A DNA stretch of 23,735 nucleotides, taken from contig CANHEC010000003.1 of assembly GCA_947459455.1 (NCBI GenBank), positions 1 to 23,735 on the forward strand, written 5' to 3'. The position numbers and the translations under genes were made by a program. This document shows positions 1-7,780 of the stretch, piece by piece. The notes beneath the pieces are model-generated. The model did no database searches, was not told the DNA's origin, and worked only from the letters and a program-made list of their open reading frames with translations. How positions within the stretch are numbered: position 1 is the stretch's first letter; each line of letters begins with the position of its first letter. This stretch comes from Chitinophagaceae bacterium (GTDB taxonomy: Bacteria > Bacteroidota > Bacteroidia > Chitinophagales > Chitinophagaceae).

Positions 1-132
1 AACAGCCAGCGCTACTTCGACCATCACCATGCCGCCAACGATGTGTTTGAAGCCGTAAACAAACGAGAACTGGAGCTGGGTGCTTTTGGCATGGCCGCCA
101 TTTGCTGGCTGGTCAGCCAATACGGCCTTTAG
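1..132 (+). CDS. M28 family zinc peptidase, C-terminal end (partial)
   Basis: The window opens inside a reading frame that runs to a TAG at 130-132. It encodes 43 residues beginning NSQRYFDHHHAANDVFEAV and ending in LVSQYGL. The Y-x-D-H-H-H-x-x-x-D pattern followed by an F-E-A-V-N-x-R-E-L-E-L-G-A helix matches the C-terminal end of M28-type metallopeptidases (carboxypeptidase Q/aminopeptidase group), where a late histidine helps bind the catalytic zinc. These enzymes usually act on peptides in the periplasm or outside the cell. Only the tail is present, so the start, signal peptide and other metal ligands cannot be judged. The gene is followed directly by a strong terminator, so it ends its transcription unit. 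Confidence 0.8.
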   Translation, partial: NSQRYFDHHHAANDVFEAVNKRELELGAFGMAAICWLVSQYGL

Positions 133-160
133 CAGCGCAAACACCTGATTTCAAACTTCA

Positions 161-198
161 CAGACGCCTCACACCCGGAGGCGTCTGTTTTTATTTTA
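161..198 (+). terminator. Rho-independent terminator after the M28 peptidase gene
   Basis: A perfect 10-bp stem, CAGACGCCTC (161-170) with GAGGCGTCTG (178-187), encloses a 7-nt loop. It is followed immediately by a T-rich tract, tttttatttta. This is a textbook intrinsic terminator 28 bp beyond the stop codon. It separates the peptidase gene from the downstream operon. Confidence 0.9.
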
Positions 199-369
199 TC
201 AATGATTGTGCAATGAAAATTCCACACGCATCGTATTAGCTACACAGTTATGGACCAAAAAAACCCAACAGCCAATTCTAACAGTTGCTGAAAGGTAAAG
301 GCCCGCCGAAATCAGCTAATTTTAAAGCCGCCAATCTCAAAAACACTACAGAAACACGAACACCAGAAC
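199..369 (+). promoter_or_regulatory. Upstream region of the MORN operon; weak promoter candidate only
   Basis: This 171-bp AT-richer spacer holds no gene I can support. The best Bacteroidota-type -7 candidate is TAATTTTA at 317-324, one base off the TAnnTTTG consensus. It would give a leader of roughly 40 nt. No convincing TTTG -33 element lies at the usual distance. There is no clear Shine-Dalgarno sequence before the ATG at 370, which is usual in this phylum. Confidence 0.3.
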
Positions 370-3300
370 ATGTTTGCAAAATGGAATGCTGCCGCCGCCC
401 GCTGGCTGGGCGTGCTGGCATTGGTGCTGGCTGCTGCGCATGCACCAGCACAGGCCGATAAGTATCCGCTTATCAACAGTGGAGAATTGATGAAACAGGC
501 ATCGGAAAAGCACGATGCCGGCGACTACAAGGAGGCGCTGCGCCTGTATGGTCAAATCAACCGGAGCGATACCAACTATGCCGATGTCATTTACGAGGTA
601 GCCTACAGCCTGTACGCCGATAGCCAGTACCAGGCCTGCCTGGCAAAATGCGCCGAGGGCATACGCCTGTACCCCGAAGAACGTACCAAATACATCCTGC
701 TGCAAGGCAGCGCCCTCGATGATCTGGACCGCATGGACGAGGCGGTGGCCACCTACACCGAGGGCCTGCAGCTGCAGCCGTACAACCACTTGTTTTTCTT
801 TAACCGGGCGGTGGTGTACAACCGGAAAAAAATGTACGACAGTGCCCGGGCCGATTTTCAGCAGTGCCTGCTCATCAATCCGTACTACGCCTCGGCCCAC
901 TACCTCACTGCTGCCGACTACCTGCGGCAAGGTCTTTTGCCCCCTGCTATGATGGCGGCCCAAATGTACCTGCTACTGGCGCCCTCGGGCCGCTACCAGG
1001 CAGCGGCCATACAGCTGATGAATAAAATAACAAAGGGCACCGACGAAGCGACCGAAGCCGCTGCCAATGCTACCGATGAAGCGCTGGGCAACTATGCGCC
1101 CGTGCAGCAAATACTGCTATCGAAGGCCGCCCTCGACAAAAGCTACAAACTGAAAACCAGCCTCGACGATCCGCTGGTGCGCCAGTCGCTGGTCATCATT
1201 GAGCAGCTGCAGCTGGATGCCGGCAGCACCGATTTTGCCATGCAGGTGTACGCTCCTTTTTTCAAAAGTGTGCTGCAGCAAAACCTGCTGGACCCCATGT
1301 ATTATACCATGTTTGGTGGTCTTGAAATTGCTGCCATCCAAAGCTGGCTCAAGAAAAACGACAAGCTGACCAAACAGCTGGTAGAGCAGGCCCAAAACTA
1401 CCTGAATGATATACGCACCTCGCACCAGCTGAAGTACAGCGAACGGGCCACCAACAGCTACTGCTACCTGTGGGAAGATGGATTTATGAAAGGCAAGGGC
1501 CCCTGCAAAAACAATGACCCAACGGCCTACTACGGAGAATGGACCCTATACCACAACAATGGTGCGGTGAGCAACAAAGGCACGCTGGATGAGCAAAAAC
1601 GCAAGCAGGGCATTTGGCAGGTGTACTACCGCAATGGCCAGCTGAAAGAAAAAACCAACTACACCGATAACCTGGCGCAGGGCGCCTCGGTAGCCTGGCA
1701 CGAAAACGGGCAACCCTGGCTAGAATACAATATGCACAACGATACTCTGCATGGTAAACAAAAGACCTATTTCTACAATGGCATGCTTCGCATAGAATCG
1801 GAATACGAAGGCGGCAAACAAACCGGCGAAGAACGAGAGTATACCTACACCGGCTTTTTGCATGCTACCAGCCAATATAAAAACGGGCAGAAAGAGGGGC
1901 CACAGGTGCTATACCACCCCAATGGAAAAAAGAAAGAAGAGCTGAGCTACCAAAATGGAATGGAAGAGGGCCCTTTTGCCGCCTACAACCAGGATGGACA
2001 ACTGACGCTGAAAGGCGGTTTTAAAGCCGGTAAGCGGCATGGCCTGTGGATAGGCTATTACAACAATGGCCAGCTGAAAGACAGCACCATGTATGTGGAT
2101 GGCGAGATAACCGGCATATTCAGCGAATACTTCGACAACGGGGTGGTAAGCCGCAGGGGCAGCTATCAGAATAAAAAGCTCGACGGCCAACTGGACGAGT
2201 ATGACGACGATGGCAAGCTTTTTTGCCGCTCGGTGTACGATCGCGGTCGGTTGCGTGAGATCTCGTATTTCAACAAAAAAGGCGAAACCATCAGCAGTAC
2301 CACCACCCGAAATGGCAAAGCCAACATTGTAACCTACTCGCCCGACGGATACAAGACCAGCGAGGGCATGTACGACAAAGAGGGCTACCGAAACGGTGAC
2401 TATACAGCCTACTACAAAAGTGGCACGGTGTACCGCCGGCAGCAGTATATCAATGGCGACGAAGAAGGGCCCACAGCTGAGTATTTTGCCAATGGCACCA
2501 AGCGGGTGGAGACCAGCTATACCAGCGGCGTAGAAGATGGTTACAAAACCAGCTATCACAGGTCGGGCAAAATAGCCAGTGAGGGCTGGATGAAGGATGA
2601 CCAGCAAGAACAGCAGTTCCGCTTCTACTCGGCCAGTGGCTTGCTTACCAGCACCGAATTTTATAAGGCTGGCGATCTGGACGGCTACAATACCCAGTAC
2701 TACGCCAATGGCAATACCAAATGGGACATCCGGTACTGGAACAGCTGGATACAGCACTGGACACAGTACGACAGCAACGGCGTAGTGCTAAGCGATATGC
2801 CCCTTGAAAAGGGCAACGGCCCACTGTTGCTGAAGCACTTTAATGGCAACACCATGACCCGGTCGGCGTATAAAAACTACCTGCTCAACGGTCCGTACGA
2901 GATCTTTTACTACGATGGCAAGCGCCGGTTTGCGGGCAGCTACAAAAATGGCCAACAAACAGACAGCGCCACTTATTGGCACTACAATGGCAAGCCCGAG
3001 GTAAAAGGCCACTATGTACTAGGCCAACGCGAAGGCAGCTGGAAATACTACACCGAAGAAGGCAAACTGCGGGAAGAAGAAATCTACCTGCACGGCGACC
3101 TGCATGGCCGCGATGCCATTTATAACGCCGATGGTACCCTCGACCGCGTCATGCATTTTAAAGAAGGTACCCTGCATGGCCCGTACCAATTGTACGGTCC
3201 CGGCGGCCAACTGGCAGTGCAGCTCAACTATCGCGATGGCCAGCTGGTATCGTACAGCTACGAAGGAAAAGACGGCAAGCTATTGCCCGCCAAACCGCTG

Positions 3301-3687
3301 AAGCCCACCGGCGATCAGATTGTGGCATATTATAAAAGCGGGGCCAAAAGTGCCGAAATAGAAGTGAAGGACGAAGACGAGCATGGCAGCAAAAAGCTGT
3401 TTGCGCCCAATGGCACAGTGATACAGCAAGAGGTGCGTGTGCTGGGGTATACCCAAGGTTTGCGTATCTTCTTTTACCCCGATGGCAAGCCGCGGCTGGA
3501 AGAAACATTTAACCATGGAGAACTGCATGGTGCTACCCGCGGCTACCACCCCAATGGCAAGCTGAAGTTTGAAAAATACTATGTAGACGACGATGCCCAT
3601 GGCACCTGGAAATACTATAACGAAGCCGGTGCGCTGGTGCAAACCCGCGTTTATTATTACGGAACGCTTTTAAGTGTGAAAGAATGA
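370..3687 (+). CDS. Exported TPR and MORN-repeat (YwqK-like) protein, 1105 aa
   Basis: The protein has three parts. Residues 1-29 form a signal peptide (hydrophobic LGVLALVLAAA, likely cut after APAQA). Residues about 35-220 read as TPR-like helices (DAGDYKEALRLYGQI, MDEAVATYTEGLQLQPYN, YDSARADFQQCLLINPYY). From about 388 to the C terminus there are roughly 30 MORN_2-type units, mostly 24 residues apart, with the pattern GxWxxYxxNGxLK, as in GIWQVYYRNGQLKEK. Automatic pipelines often call such proteins 'toxin-antitoxin system YwqK family antitoxin'. That name is not supported here: no toxin gene adjoins it, and the protein is very large and exported. A TPR plus MORN build suggests a binding scaffold in the periplasm or at the surface, but its ligand is unknown. 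The stop overlaps the next start by 4 bp (ATGA), so it is co-translated with the transglutaminase gene. Confidence 0.85.
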   Translation: MFAKWNAAAARWLGVLALVLAAAHAPAQADKYPLINSGELMKQASEKHDAGDYKEALRLYGQINRSDTNYADVIYEVAYSLYADSQYQACLAKCAEGIRLYPEERTKYILLQGSALDDLDRMDEAVATYTEGLQLQPYNHLFFFNRAVVYNRKKMYDSARADFQQCLLINPYYASAHYLTAADYLRQGLLPPAMMAAQMYLLLAPSGRYQAAAIQLMNKITKGTDEATEAAANATDEALGNYAPVQQILLSKAALDKSYKLKTSLDDPLVRQSLVIIEQLQLDAGSTDFAMQVYAPFFKSVLQQNLLDPMYYTMFGGLEIAAIQSWLKKNDKLTKQLVEQAQNYLNDIRTSHQLKYSERATNSYCYLWEDGFMKGKGPCKNNDPTAYYGEWTLYHNNGAVSNKGTLDEQKRKQGIWQVYYRNGQLKEKTNYTDNLAQGASVAWHENGQPWLEYNMHNDTLHGKQKTYFYNGMLRIESEYEGGKQTGEEREYTYTGFLHATSQYKNGQKEGPQVLYHPNGKKKEELSYQNGMEEGPFAAYNQDGQLTLKGGFKAGKRHGLWIGYYNNGQLKDSTMYVDGEITGIFSEYFDNGVVSRRGSYQNKKLDGQLDEYDDDGKLFCRSVYDRGRLREISYFNKKGETISSTTTRNGKANIVTYSPDGYKTSEGMYDKEGYRNGDYTAYYKSGTVYRRQQYINGDEEGPTAEYFANGTKRVETSYTSGVEDGYKTSYHRSGKIASEGWMKDDQQEQQFRFYSASGLLTSTEFYKAGDLDGYNTQYYANGNTKWDIRYWNSWIQHWTQYDSNGVVLSDMPLEKGNGPLLLKHFNGNTMTRSAYKNYLLNGPYEIFYYDGKRRFAGSYKNGQQTDSATYWHYNGKPEVKGHYVLGQREGSWKYYTEEGKLREEEIYLHGDLHGRDAIYNADGTLDRVMHFKEGTLHGPYQLYGPGGQLAVQLNYRDGQLVSYSYEGKDGKLLPAKPLKPTGDQIVAYYKSGAKSAEIEVKDEDEHGSKKLFAPNGTVIQQEVRVLGYTQGLRIFFYPDGKPRLEETFNHGELHGATRGYHPNGKLKFEKYYVDDDAHGTWKYYNEAGALVQTRVYYYGTLLSVKE

Positions 3688-5603
3688 AGAGTATGAAGTG
3701 GATGATGATGCTGGTAACTGCTGCCGGCATAAGCGGGCAAAGCGTAGCCCAAAGCACCGAAGAAATAATGCAGCGCTATGCCAACGAATCGGCGGTGCTG
3801 CTGAACTACCGCACCGAGTTGCGCTTGTTTTTGCAAAACGAAGTGCCGGTAGCCGAAAGAAAGCAGGTGACCGATCTGTTGGTGCTGAATGAAAAGAATG
3901 CGTCGCTATTCAGCCGCAGTTCTGTGTACCACAGTAGTTTCAATGAGCTGACGAGCCTGGACGCCTACACGCTGCCGCCCGATAGCAAGCGGCGCATTCC
4001 GGTGGGCGAAAAAAAGACGGCCACCAGCGTGAGCCAGTCTATTTTTTATGACGATGTGAAGGAAACCAGCTTCGACTTTCCGCAGCTCACCCGTGGTGCT
4101 GTGGCACATACCGAATACACGCAGTTTCTGAAAGATGGCCACCTGCTCACCCCGTTTTCTTATCCGGCGTCTATACCCGGTATCAATGTGGCATTCAGCG
4201 TGCAGGTGCCCGATGCTATGCAGATCAGGTACCTGGTGATGAACGATAGCAAAGGTCTGCTGCAGCTATCTACCGAAAAGAAAAGAGGACAGACGACCTA
4301 TACCTGGCGCATGAACCATGTAAAAAACGAAACCGCCTGGAACGATGCGCCCGATGATCGCTACTATGAGCCACATGTCATTGTGTACATCAGCAGCTAT
4401 CGCAACAGTGCCGGCGAGCAGCGATATATTCAAAACACTGATGACCTGTACAAATGGAATGCTGCTTTTCTGGCCACACTGAACCAAACGGAGGATCCGC
4501 AGCTGCGCCGTATAACCGATAGCCTGATAGCAGGCAAAAACAGCCAGCTGGAGAAAGCCAATGCCATTTACGAATGGGTGCAAAAAAGCATTCGCTATGT
4601 AGCGTTTGAAAGCGGCTTGGAAGGCTTTCGTCCGCGCCAGGCAGCCGAAGTATGCAGTAAGCGCTACGGCGATTGCAAAGACATGAGCAGCATACTCACC
4701 TGCATGATGCGCATGGCTGGCATCAAAGCGTACTACACCTGGATAGGCACCCGGCATATTCCTTACAAGTATACCGAGGTACCGCTGCCCATTACCGACA
4801 ACCACATGATAGCCACGGCCGAAATAGATGGGCAATGGTATTTCATTGATGGCACCTCTCCCAACTCGAAGCTGCACCTGCCACCCGATGCCATTCAGGG
4901 TAAGCAGGCCCTCATCTCGCTATCGCCTACCGAATACAAAGTGCTGGAAGTACCCGTAATGCCGGCCAGTACCAATGTGGTTATCGATAGCACGTTTGTT
5001 CGCTTGACCGACAATGGCGTAGCCGGCCATGAAAAGGTGACCTACAAAGGCTATTTCGGCGAAGACGTGTACAATGCCCTGCTATACCGCGATGAAAAAG
5101 GACTGAAAGACTACGTGAAAACCCGCATGGGCAAAGCCAGTAACAAGTTCATGCTGGGCGATTATCAGATTCATCGTACCGACCCTGCCAACAGTGCTGC
5201 GGCTATTGAGGCCAGTTTTGAAATACCTGACTACAGCAAAAAGGTGGGCAACGAGTACTACATCAACCTGCACCTCGAAAAGCTATTCGAAAATCAACGC
5301 ATTGATACGGCCCGAAGAAAAGTACCCAAGGAGTTTGACTACCAGTACGAGATCGTGTCGCATCATTTGCTGGAAATACCTGATGGCTACCAGGTAAGCT
5401 ACAAGCCGGAAGATCTGGAAGTAGAAACCCCATTCTACAAACTAAAAATTGAATACAAGACCTACAAGGACCGCATCATTGCCACACAGCACCTTACCCA
5501 CAAAGTGCTGATGCTGCAGCCCGAACAGTTTGCCGACTGGAACAAGCCGCTGGCCAAGGTGCAGGCGCACTACAAAGAACAAATTGTACTGGAGAAAAAA
5601 TAA
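3684..5603 (+). CDS. DUF3857-type exported transglutaminase-like protein, triad intact
   Basis: This is a 639-aa protein with a signal peptide (WMMMLVTAAGISGQSVAQ, cut near residue 22). The N-terminal half resembles DUF3857. A transglutaminase-core domain spans about 290-395: EKANAIYEWVQKSIRYV, then YGDCKDMSSIL with Cys331, DNHMIATAEI with His374, and YFIDGTSPN with Asp389. These three residues match the papain-like Cys-His-Asp triad of the family. A beta-rich C-terminal region follows. Family members may act as proteases, amidases or cross-linking enzymes, and the substrate is not known for this group. The start ATG overlaps the stop of the MORN gene (ATGA). The paralogous gene starts 7 bp downstream. 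Co-translation suggests a joint role in the cell envelope, which is inference. Confidence 0.85.
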   Translation: MKSMKWMMMLVTAAGISGQSVAQSTEEIMQRYANESAVLLNYRTELRLFLQNEVPVAERKQVTDLLVLNEKNASLFSRSSVYHSSFNELTSLDAYTLPPDSKRRIPVGEKKTATSVSQSIFYDDVKETSFDFPQLTRGAVAHTEYTQFLKDGHLLTPFSYPASIPGINVAFSVQVPDAMQIRYLVMNDSKGLLQLSTEKKRGQTTYTWRMNHVKNETAWNDAPDDRYYEPHVIVYISSYRNSAGEQRYIQNTDDLYKWNAAFLATLNQTEDPQLRRITDSLIAGKNSQLEKANAIYEWVQKSIRYVAFESGLEGFRPRQAAEVCSKRYGDCKDMSSILTCMMRMAGIKAYYTWIGTRHIPYKYTEVPLPITDNHMIATAEIDGQWYFIDGTSPNSKLHLPPDAIQGKQALISLSPTEYKVLEVPVMPASTNVVIDSTFVRLTDNGVAGHEKVTYKGYFGEDVYNALLYRDEKGLKDYVKTRMGKASNKFMLGDYQIHRTDPANSAAAIEASFEIPDYSKKVGNEYYINLHLEKLFENQRIDTARRKVPKEFDYQYEIVSHHLLEIPDGYQVSYKPEDLEVETPFYKLKIEYKTYKDRIIATQHLTHKVLMLQPEQFADWNKPLAKVQAHYKEQIVLEKK

Positions 5604-5610
5604 CCAACAC

Positions 5611-7590
5611 ATGAAGAAACTACTGATAATAGGCCTGCTGCTGACTGCCAGCTGGATGGTCAACGCACAAGGTACCACACTAGCTACCACGGCACCCACG
5701 GCAATGGACTGGAAAGCGAATCCCACATTGCACAGCATAGACCCGGCCTATGCCAAAGAAGCTGCCGTGATAGTGTATGATGCCCGCATGCAGCAATACC
5801 TGCCCGATGAAAAAATGGGCGTGGTCATCAATAGTCTGAGCCACCGCATCATTAGGGTGAACAATGAAAAGGGTGTAGAGATGTACAATAAAATTTATAT
5901 CCCGGTATCGTACGGCGCCAGCTTCGACATACTGAAGGCACGGGTGATCACGCCATCGGGCAAGGTAGTACCGCTGCCAGCCGATAAAATACTGGACGAA
6001 GAAGATGAAGGAAGACTGTACAAGAAGTTCGCCCTGGAAGGATTGGAGGTAGGCAGCGAAATAGAATACTTTGTGCTGCAAAAGAAAGGGCCCAATTTCT
6101 TTGGCATCGAAGTGTTTCAGAGTGCCTCTCCCGTTCAGCAAGCCGTCTTTCGCCTGGCCGTGCCGCAGCACCTGCAGTTTACCGTGAAGGGCTACAACGG
6201 ATTTGAGATTGGAAAGGACACCATTGTAGCAGAAGAACGTATTGTGAACGGCAGCTGCCGAAACATCCCCGTGATTGAAAACGAAAAGTATGCGCAGCCT
6301 GCTGCTTATAGCCGCTACGTGCAGTACAAGCTCAGCTACAACCTGAGCAAGGACAAAGACGTTCGCATGTTTACCTGGAACCAGCTGGCCAAAAACGTGT
6401 ACGAGAATTATCACCAACTCACAGAAAAAGAAACCAAGGCCATTACTGGCTTTTTGCGCAAAGCCAACCTGGATGCCAATGCCAGCGAAGAAGCGAAAAT
6501 TATAACCCTGGAAGAATACCTCAAAACTAATGTGAGCATTAATGAAGAAGGCATTGGCGAAGACGCCGAAGTCATTGAGAAGATTGTAAAGACCAAGGTA
6601 GCCACCAACGATGCTTTCCGCCGCTTTTTTGCCGCTTGCCTCGGCCAGCTGGGCATAGACTATCAAATCGTGTTTCCCAGCAAACGTGATGAGATTCCGC
6701 TGGACGAAAAATTGGAGAACTTCAGGATGGCCGATGAACTCCTGTTCTTTTTCCCCAACACCGGCAAGTATCTCGATCCCACCAGCATTTCATTTCGCTA
6801 CCCCTACTTTCCGCCAATGTGGGCCGCTACCAATGGCCTCTATCTGCAAAACGTGTCGGTGGGTACCATGAAGACAGCCTATGCTGCTTTCAAAGCCATC
6901 CCCATAGAAAAGTACAGCAATAGCCAGCACAATACTGAGGTGAAAATGCGGCTGAATGAGAGCCTGGATTCGGTACTGCTGCAAGGCAAACAGATTTTCA
7001 TGGGGCTCAGTGCTGCCAACATACGGCCGGCATATCATTTTCTGCCCAAAGACAAACAGGATGATTTCACCAAGGACCTGCTGCAAAGCATCAGCAAAAG
7101 CAAGGAAATCAGCCGCATGCAGGTACTCAACAGCGCTATGACGGATGGCGCTGCCAATAAACCGCTGATACTGGAGGGCGACATGAGCAGCGCCGAACTA
7201 CTGGAACAGGCCGGTAAGAAGATACTGGTGAAACTGGGCGAAGTGATTGGCCCCCAGGAACAGATGTATCAGGAGAAACCGCGTCAGCTACCCATCAGCA
7301 TCGACTATCCGCACATTCTCGATCGATTGATTGAGTTTGAGTTACCGGCCGGCTATACCGTCAAAAACATCGACGATCTGAAAATCAACATCACCGATGG
7401 CAAAGACGGTGGCGAAGGCACGATGGGTTTTGTATCCAGCTACGAACTGAAGGGCAACAAGCTGCTGGTGAAGGTGCACGAATATTACAAGGAAACGGCC
7501 TATCCGCTGTCGCAGTTTGAGCCCTTCAAAAAAGTGATCAATGCCGCGGCCGATTTCAATAAAATAGTGCTTGTACTGGAAAAGCAATAA
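5611..7590 (+). CDS. DUF3857 protein with degenerate transglutaminase core (pseudoenzyme)
   Basis: The reading frame is open from 5530, but the ATG at 5611 gives a proper signal peptide (MKKLLIIGLLLTASWMVNAQ) and starts 7 bp after the previous stop. The protein is therefore 659 aa. Residues about 45-270 are a canonical DUF3857 region (IIRVNNEKGVEMYNKIYIP, ARVITPSGKVVPLP). The following segment aligns with the transglutaminase core of the upstream paralogue. The catalytic Cys is replaced (VATNDAF where the neighbour has YGDCKDM) and the His is missing (FRMADEL, Ala374). The Asp motif persists (YLDPTS, Asp389). The fold is probably kept without hydrolase or transferase activity, perhaps for binding or for partnering the active enzyme. 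It is the last gene of the operon and is followed by a terminator. Confidence 0.85.
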   Translation: MKKLLIIGLLLTASWMVNAQGTTLATTAPTAMDWKANPTLHSIDPAYAKEAAVIVYDARMQQYLPDEKMGVVINSLSHRIIRVNNEKGVEMYNKIYIPVSYGASFDILKARVITPSGKVVPLPADKILDEEDEGRLYKKFALEGLEVGSEIEYFVLQKKGPNFFGIEVFQSASPVQQAVFRLAVPQHLQFTVKGYNGFEIGKDTIVAEERIVNGSCRNIPVIENEKYAQPAAYSRYVQYKLSYNLSKDKDVRMFTWNQLAKNVYENYHQLTEKETKAITGFLRKANLDANASEEAKIITLEEYLKTNVSINEEGIGEDAEVIEKIVKTKVATNDAFRRFFAACLGQLGIDYQIVFPSKRDEIPLDEKLENFRMADELLFFFPNTGKYLDPTSISFRYPYFPPMWAATNGLYLQNVSVGTMKTAYAAFKAIPIEKYSNSQHNTEVKMRLNESLDSVLLQGKQIFMGLSAANIRPAYHFLPKDKQDDFTKDLLQSISKSKEISRMQVLNSAMTDGAANKPLILEGDMSSAELLEQAGKKILVKLGEVIGPQEQMYQEKPRQLPISIDYPHILDRLIEFELPAGYTVKNIDDLKINITDGKDGGEGTMGFVSSYELKGNKLLVKVHEYYKETAYPLSQFEPFKKVINAAADFNKIVLVLEKQ

Positions 7591-7623
7591 TACAGCATTG
7601 CAGCCTCCGGTTTTCCCCATTTT

Positions 7624-7672
7624 CCGGCAGCAGGCCGGCCCTTTCAGGCCCCTGCTGCCGGTTTTGGCTTTT
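7624..7672 (+). terminator. Rho-independent terminator of the MORN/transglutaminase operon
   Basis: An 11-bp perfect stem, CCGGCAGCAGG (7624-7634) with CCTGCTGCCGG (7651-7661), encloses a 16-nt loop that can itself pair GGCC with GGCC. A T-rich run, ttttggctttt, follows. It lies 33 bp beyond the stop of the DUF3857 pseudoenzyme gene. Confidence 0.85.
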
Positions 7673-7719
7673 GTATCCTGCAGGGCTGTCGGGTTTTGCA
7701 CACCGTGGCACCGGCCTGT

Positions 7720-7759
7720 CAGTAGCTTGGACACCCCGGCAGTAGCTTGGCCACCCCGG
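7720..7759 (+). repeat. 20-bp tandem direct repeat, two copies, at the helicase promoter
   Basis: The units 7720-7739 and 7740-7759 both read cagtagcttgg-N-caccccgg and differ at one position only (A versus C). They abut each other and end 6 bp before the presumed -7 element of the helicase gene. A tandem direct repeat here could be a binding site for a dimeric regulator, or simply a local duplication. The sequence does not decide between these. Confidence 0.8.
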
Positions 7760-7765
7760 CGGCTG

Positions 7766-7773
7766 TAAATTGC
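7766..7773 (+). promoter_or_regulatory. Candidate -7 promoter element of the helicase gene
   Basis: TAAATTGC is close to the Bacteroidota -7 consensus TAnnTTTG. It lies only 8 nt (counting from its G) before the ATG at 7781. Transcription would then begin at or within a few bases of the start codon, giving a leaderless or nearly leaderless mRNA. The same geometry is seen at pheS. No TTTG -33 element is at ideal spacing. Confidence 0.4.
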
Positions 7774-7780
7774 ACCCCTT

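Noticed and set aside
370..3687. Toxin-antitoxin system suggested by the YwqK-type repeats
   Set aside because: The neighbours are transglutaminase-like envelope proteins, no small toxin gene is present, and the protein is exported and very large.
5680..6666. Long antisense open frame (328 codons) and other long antisense frames, such as 1909-2757 and 11694-12503
   Set aside because: Each lies fully inside a clear gene of the opposite strand, has no recognisable family or proper start, and shows the composition expected from reading a GC-rich gene backwards.
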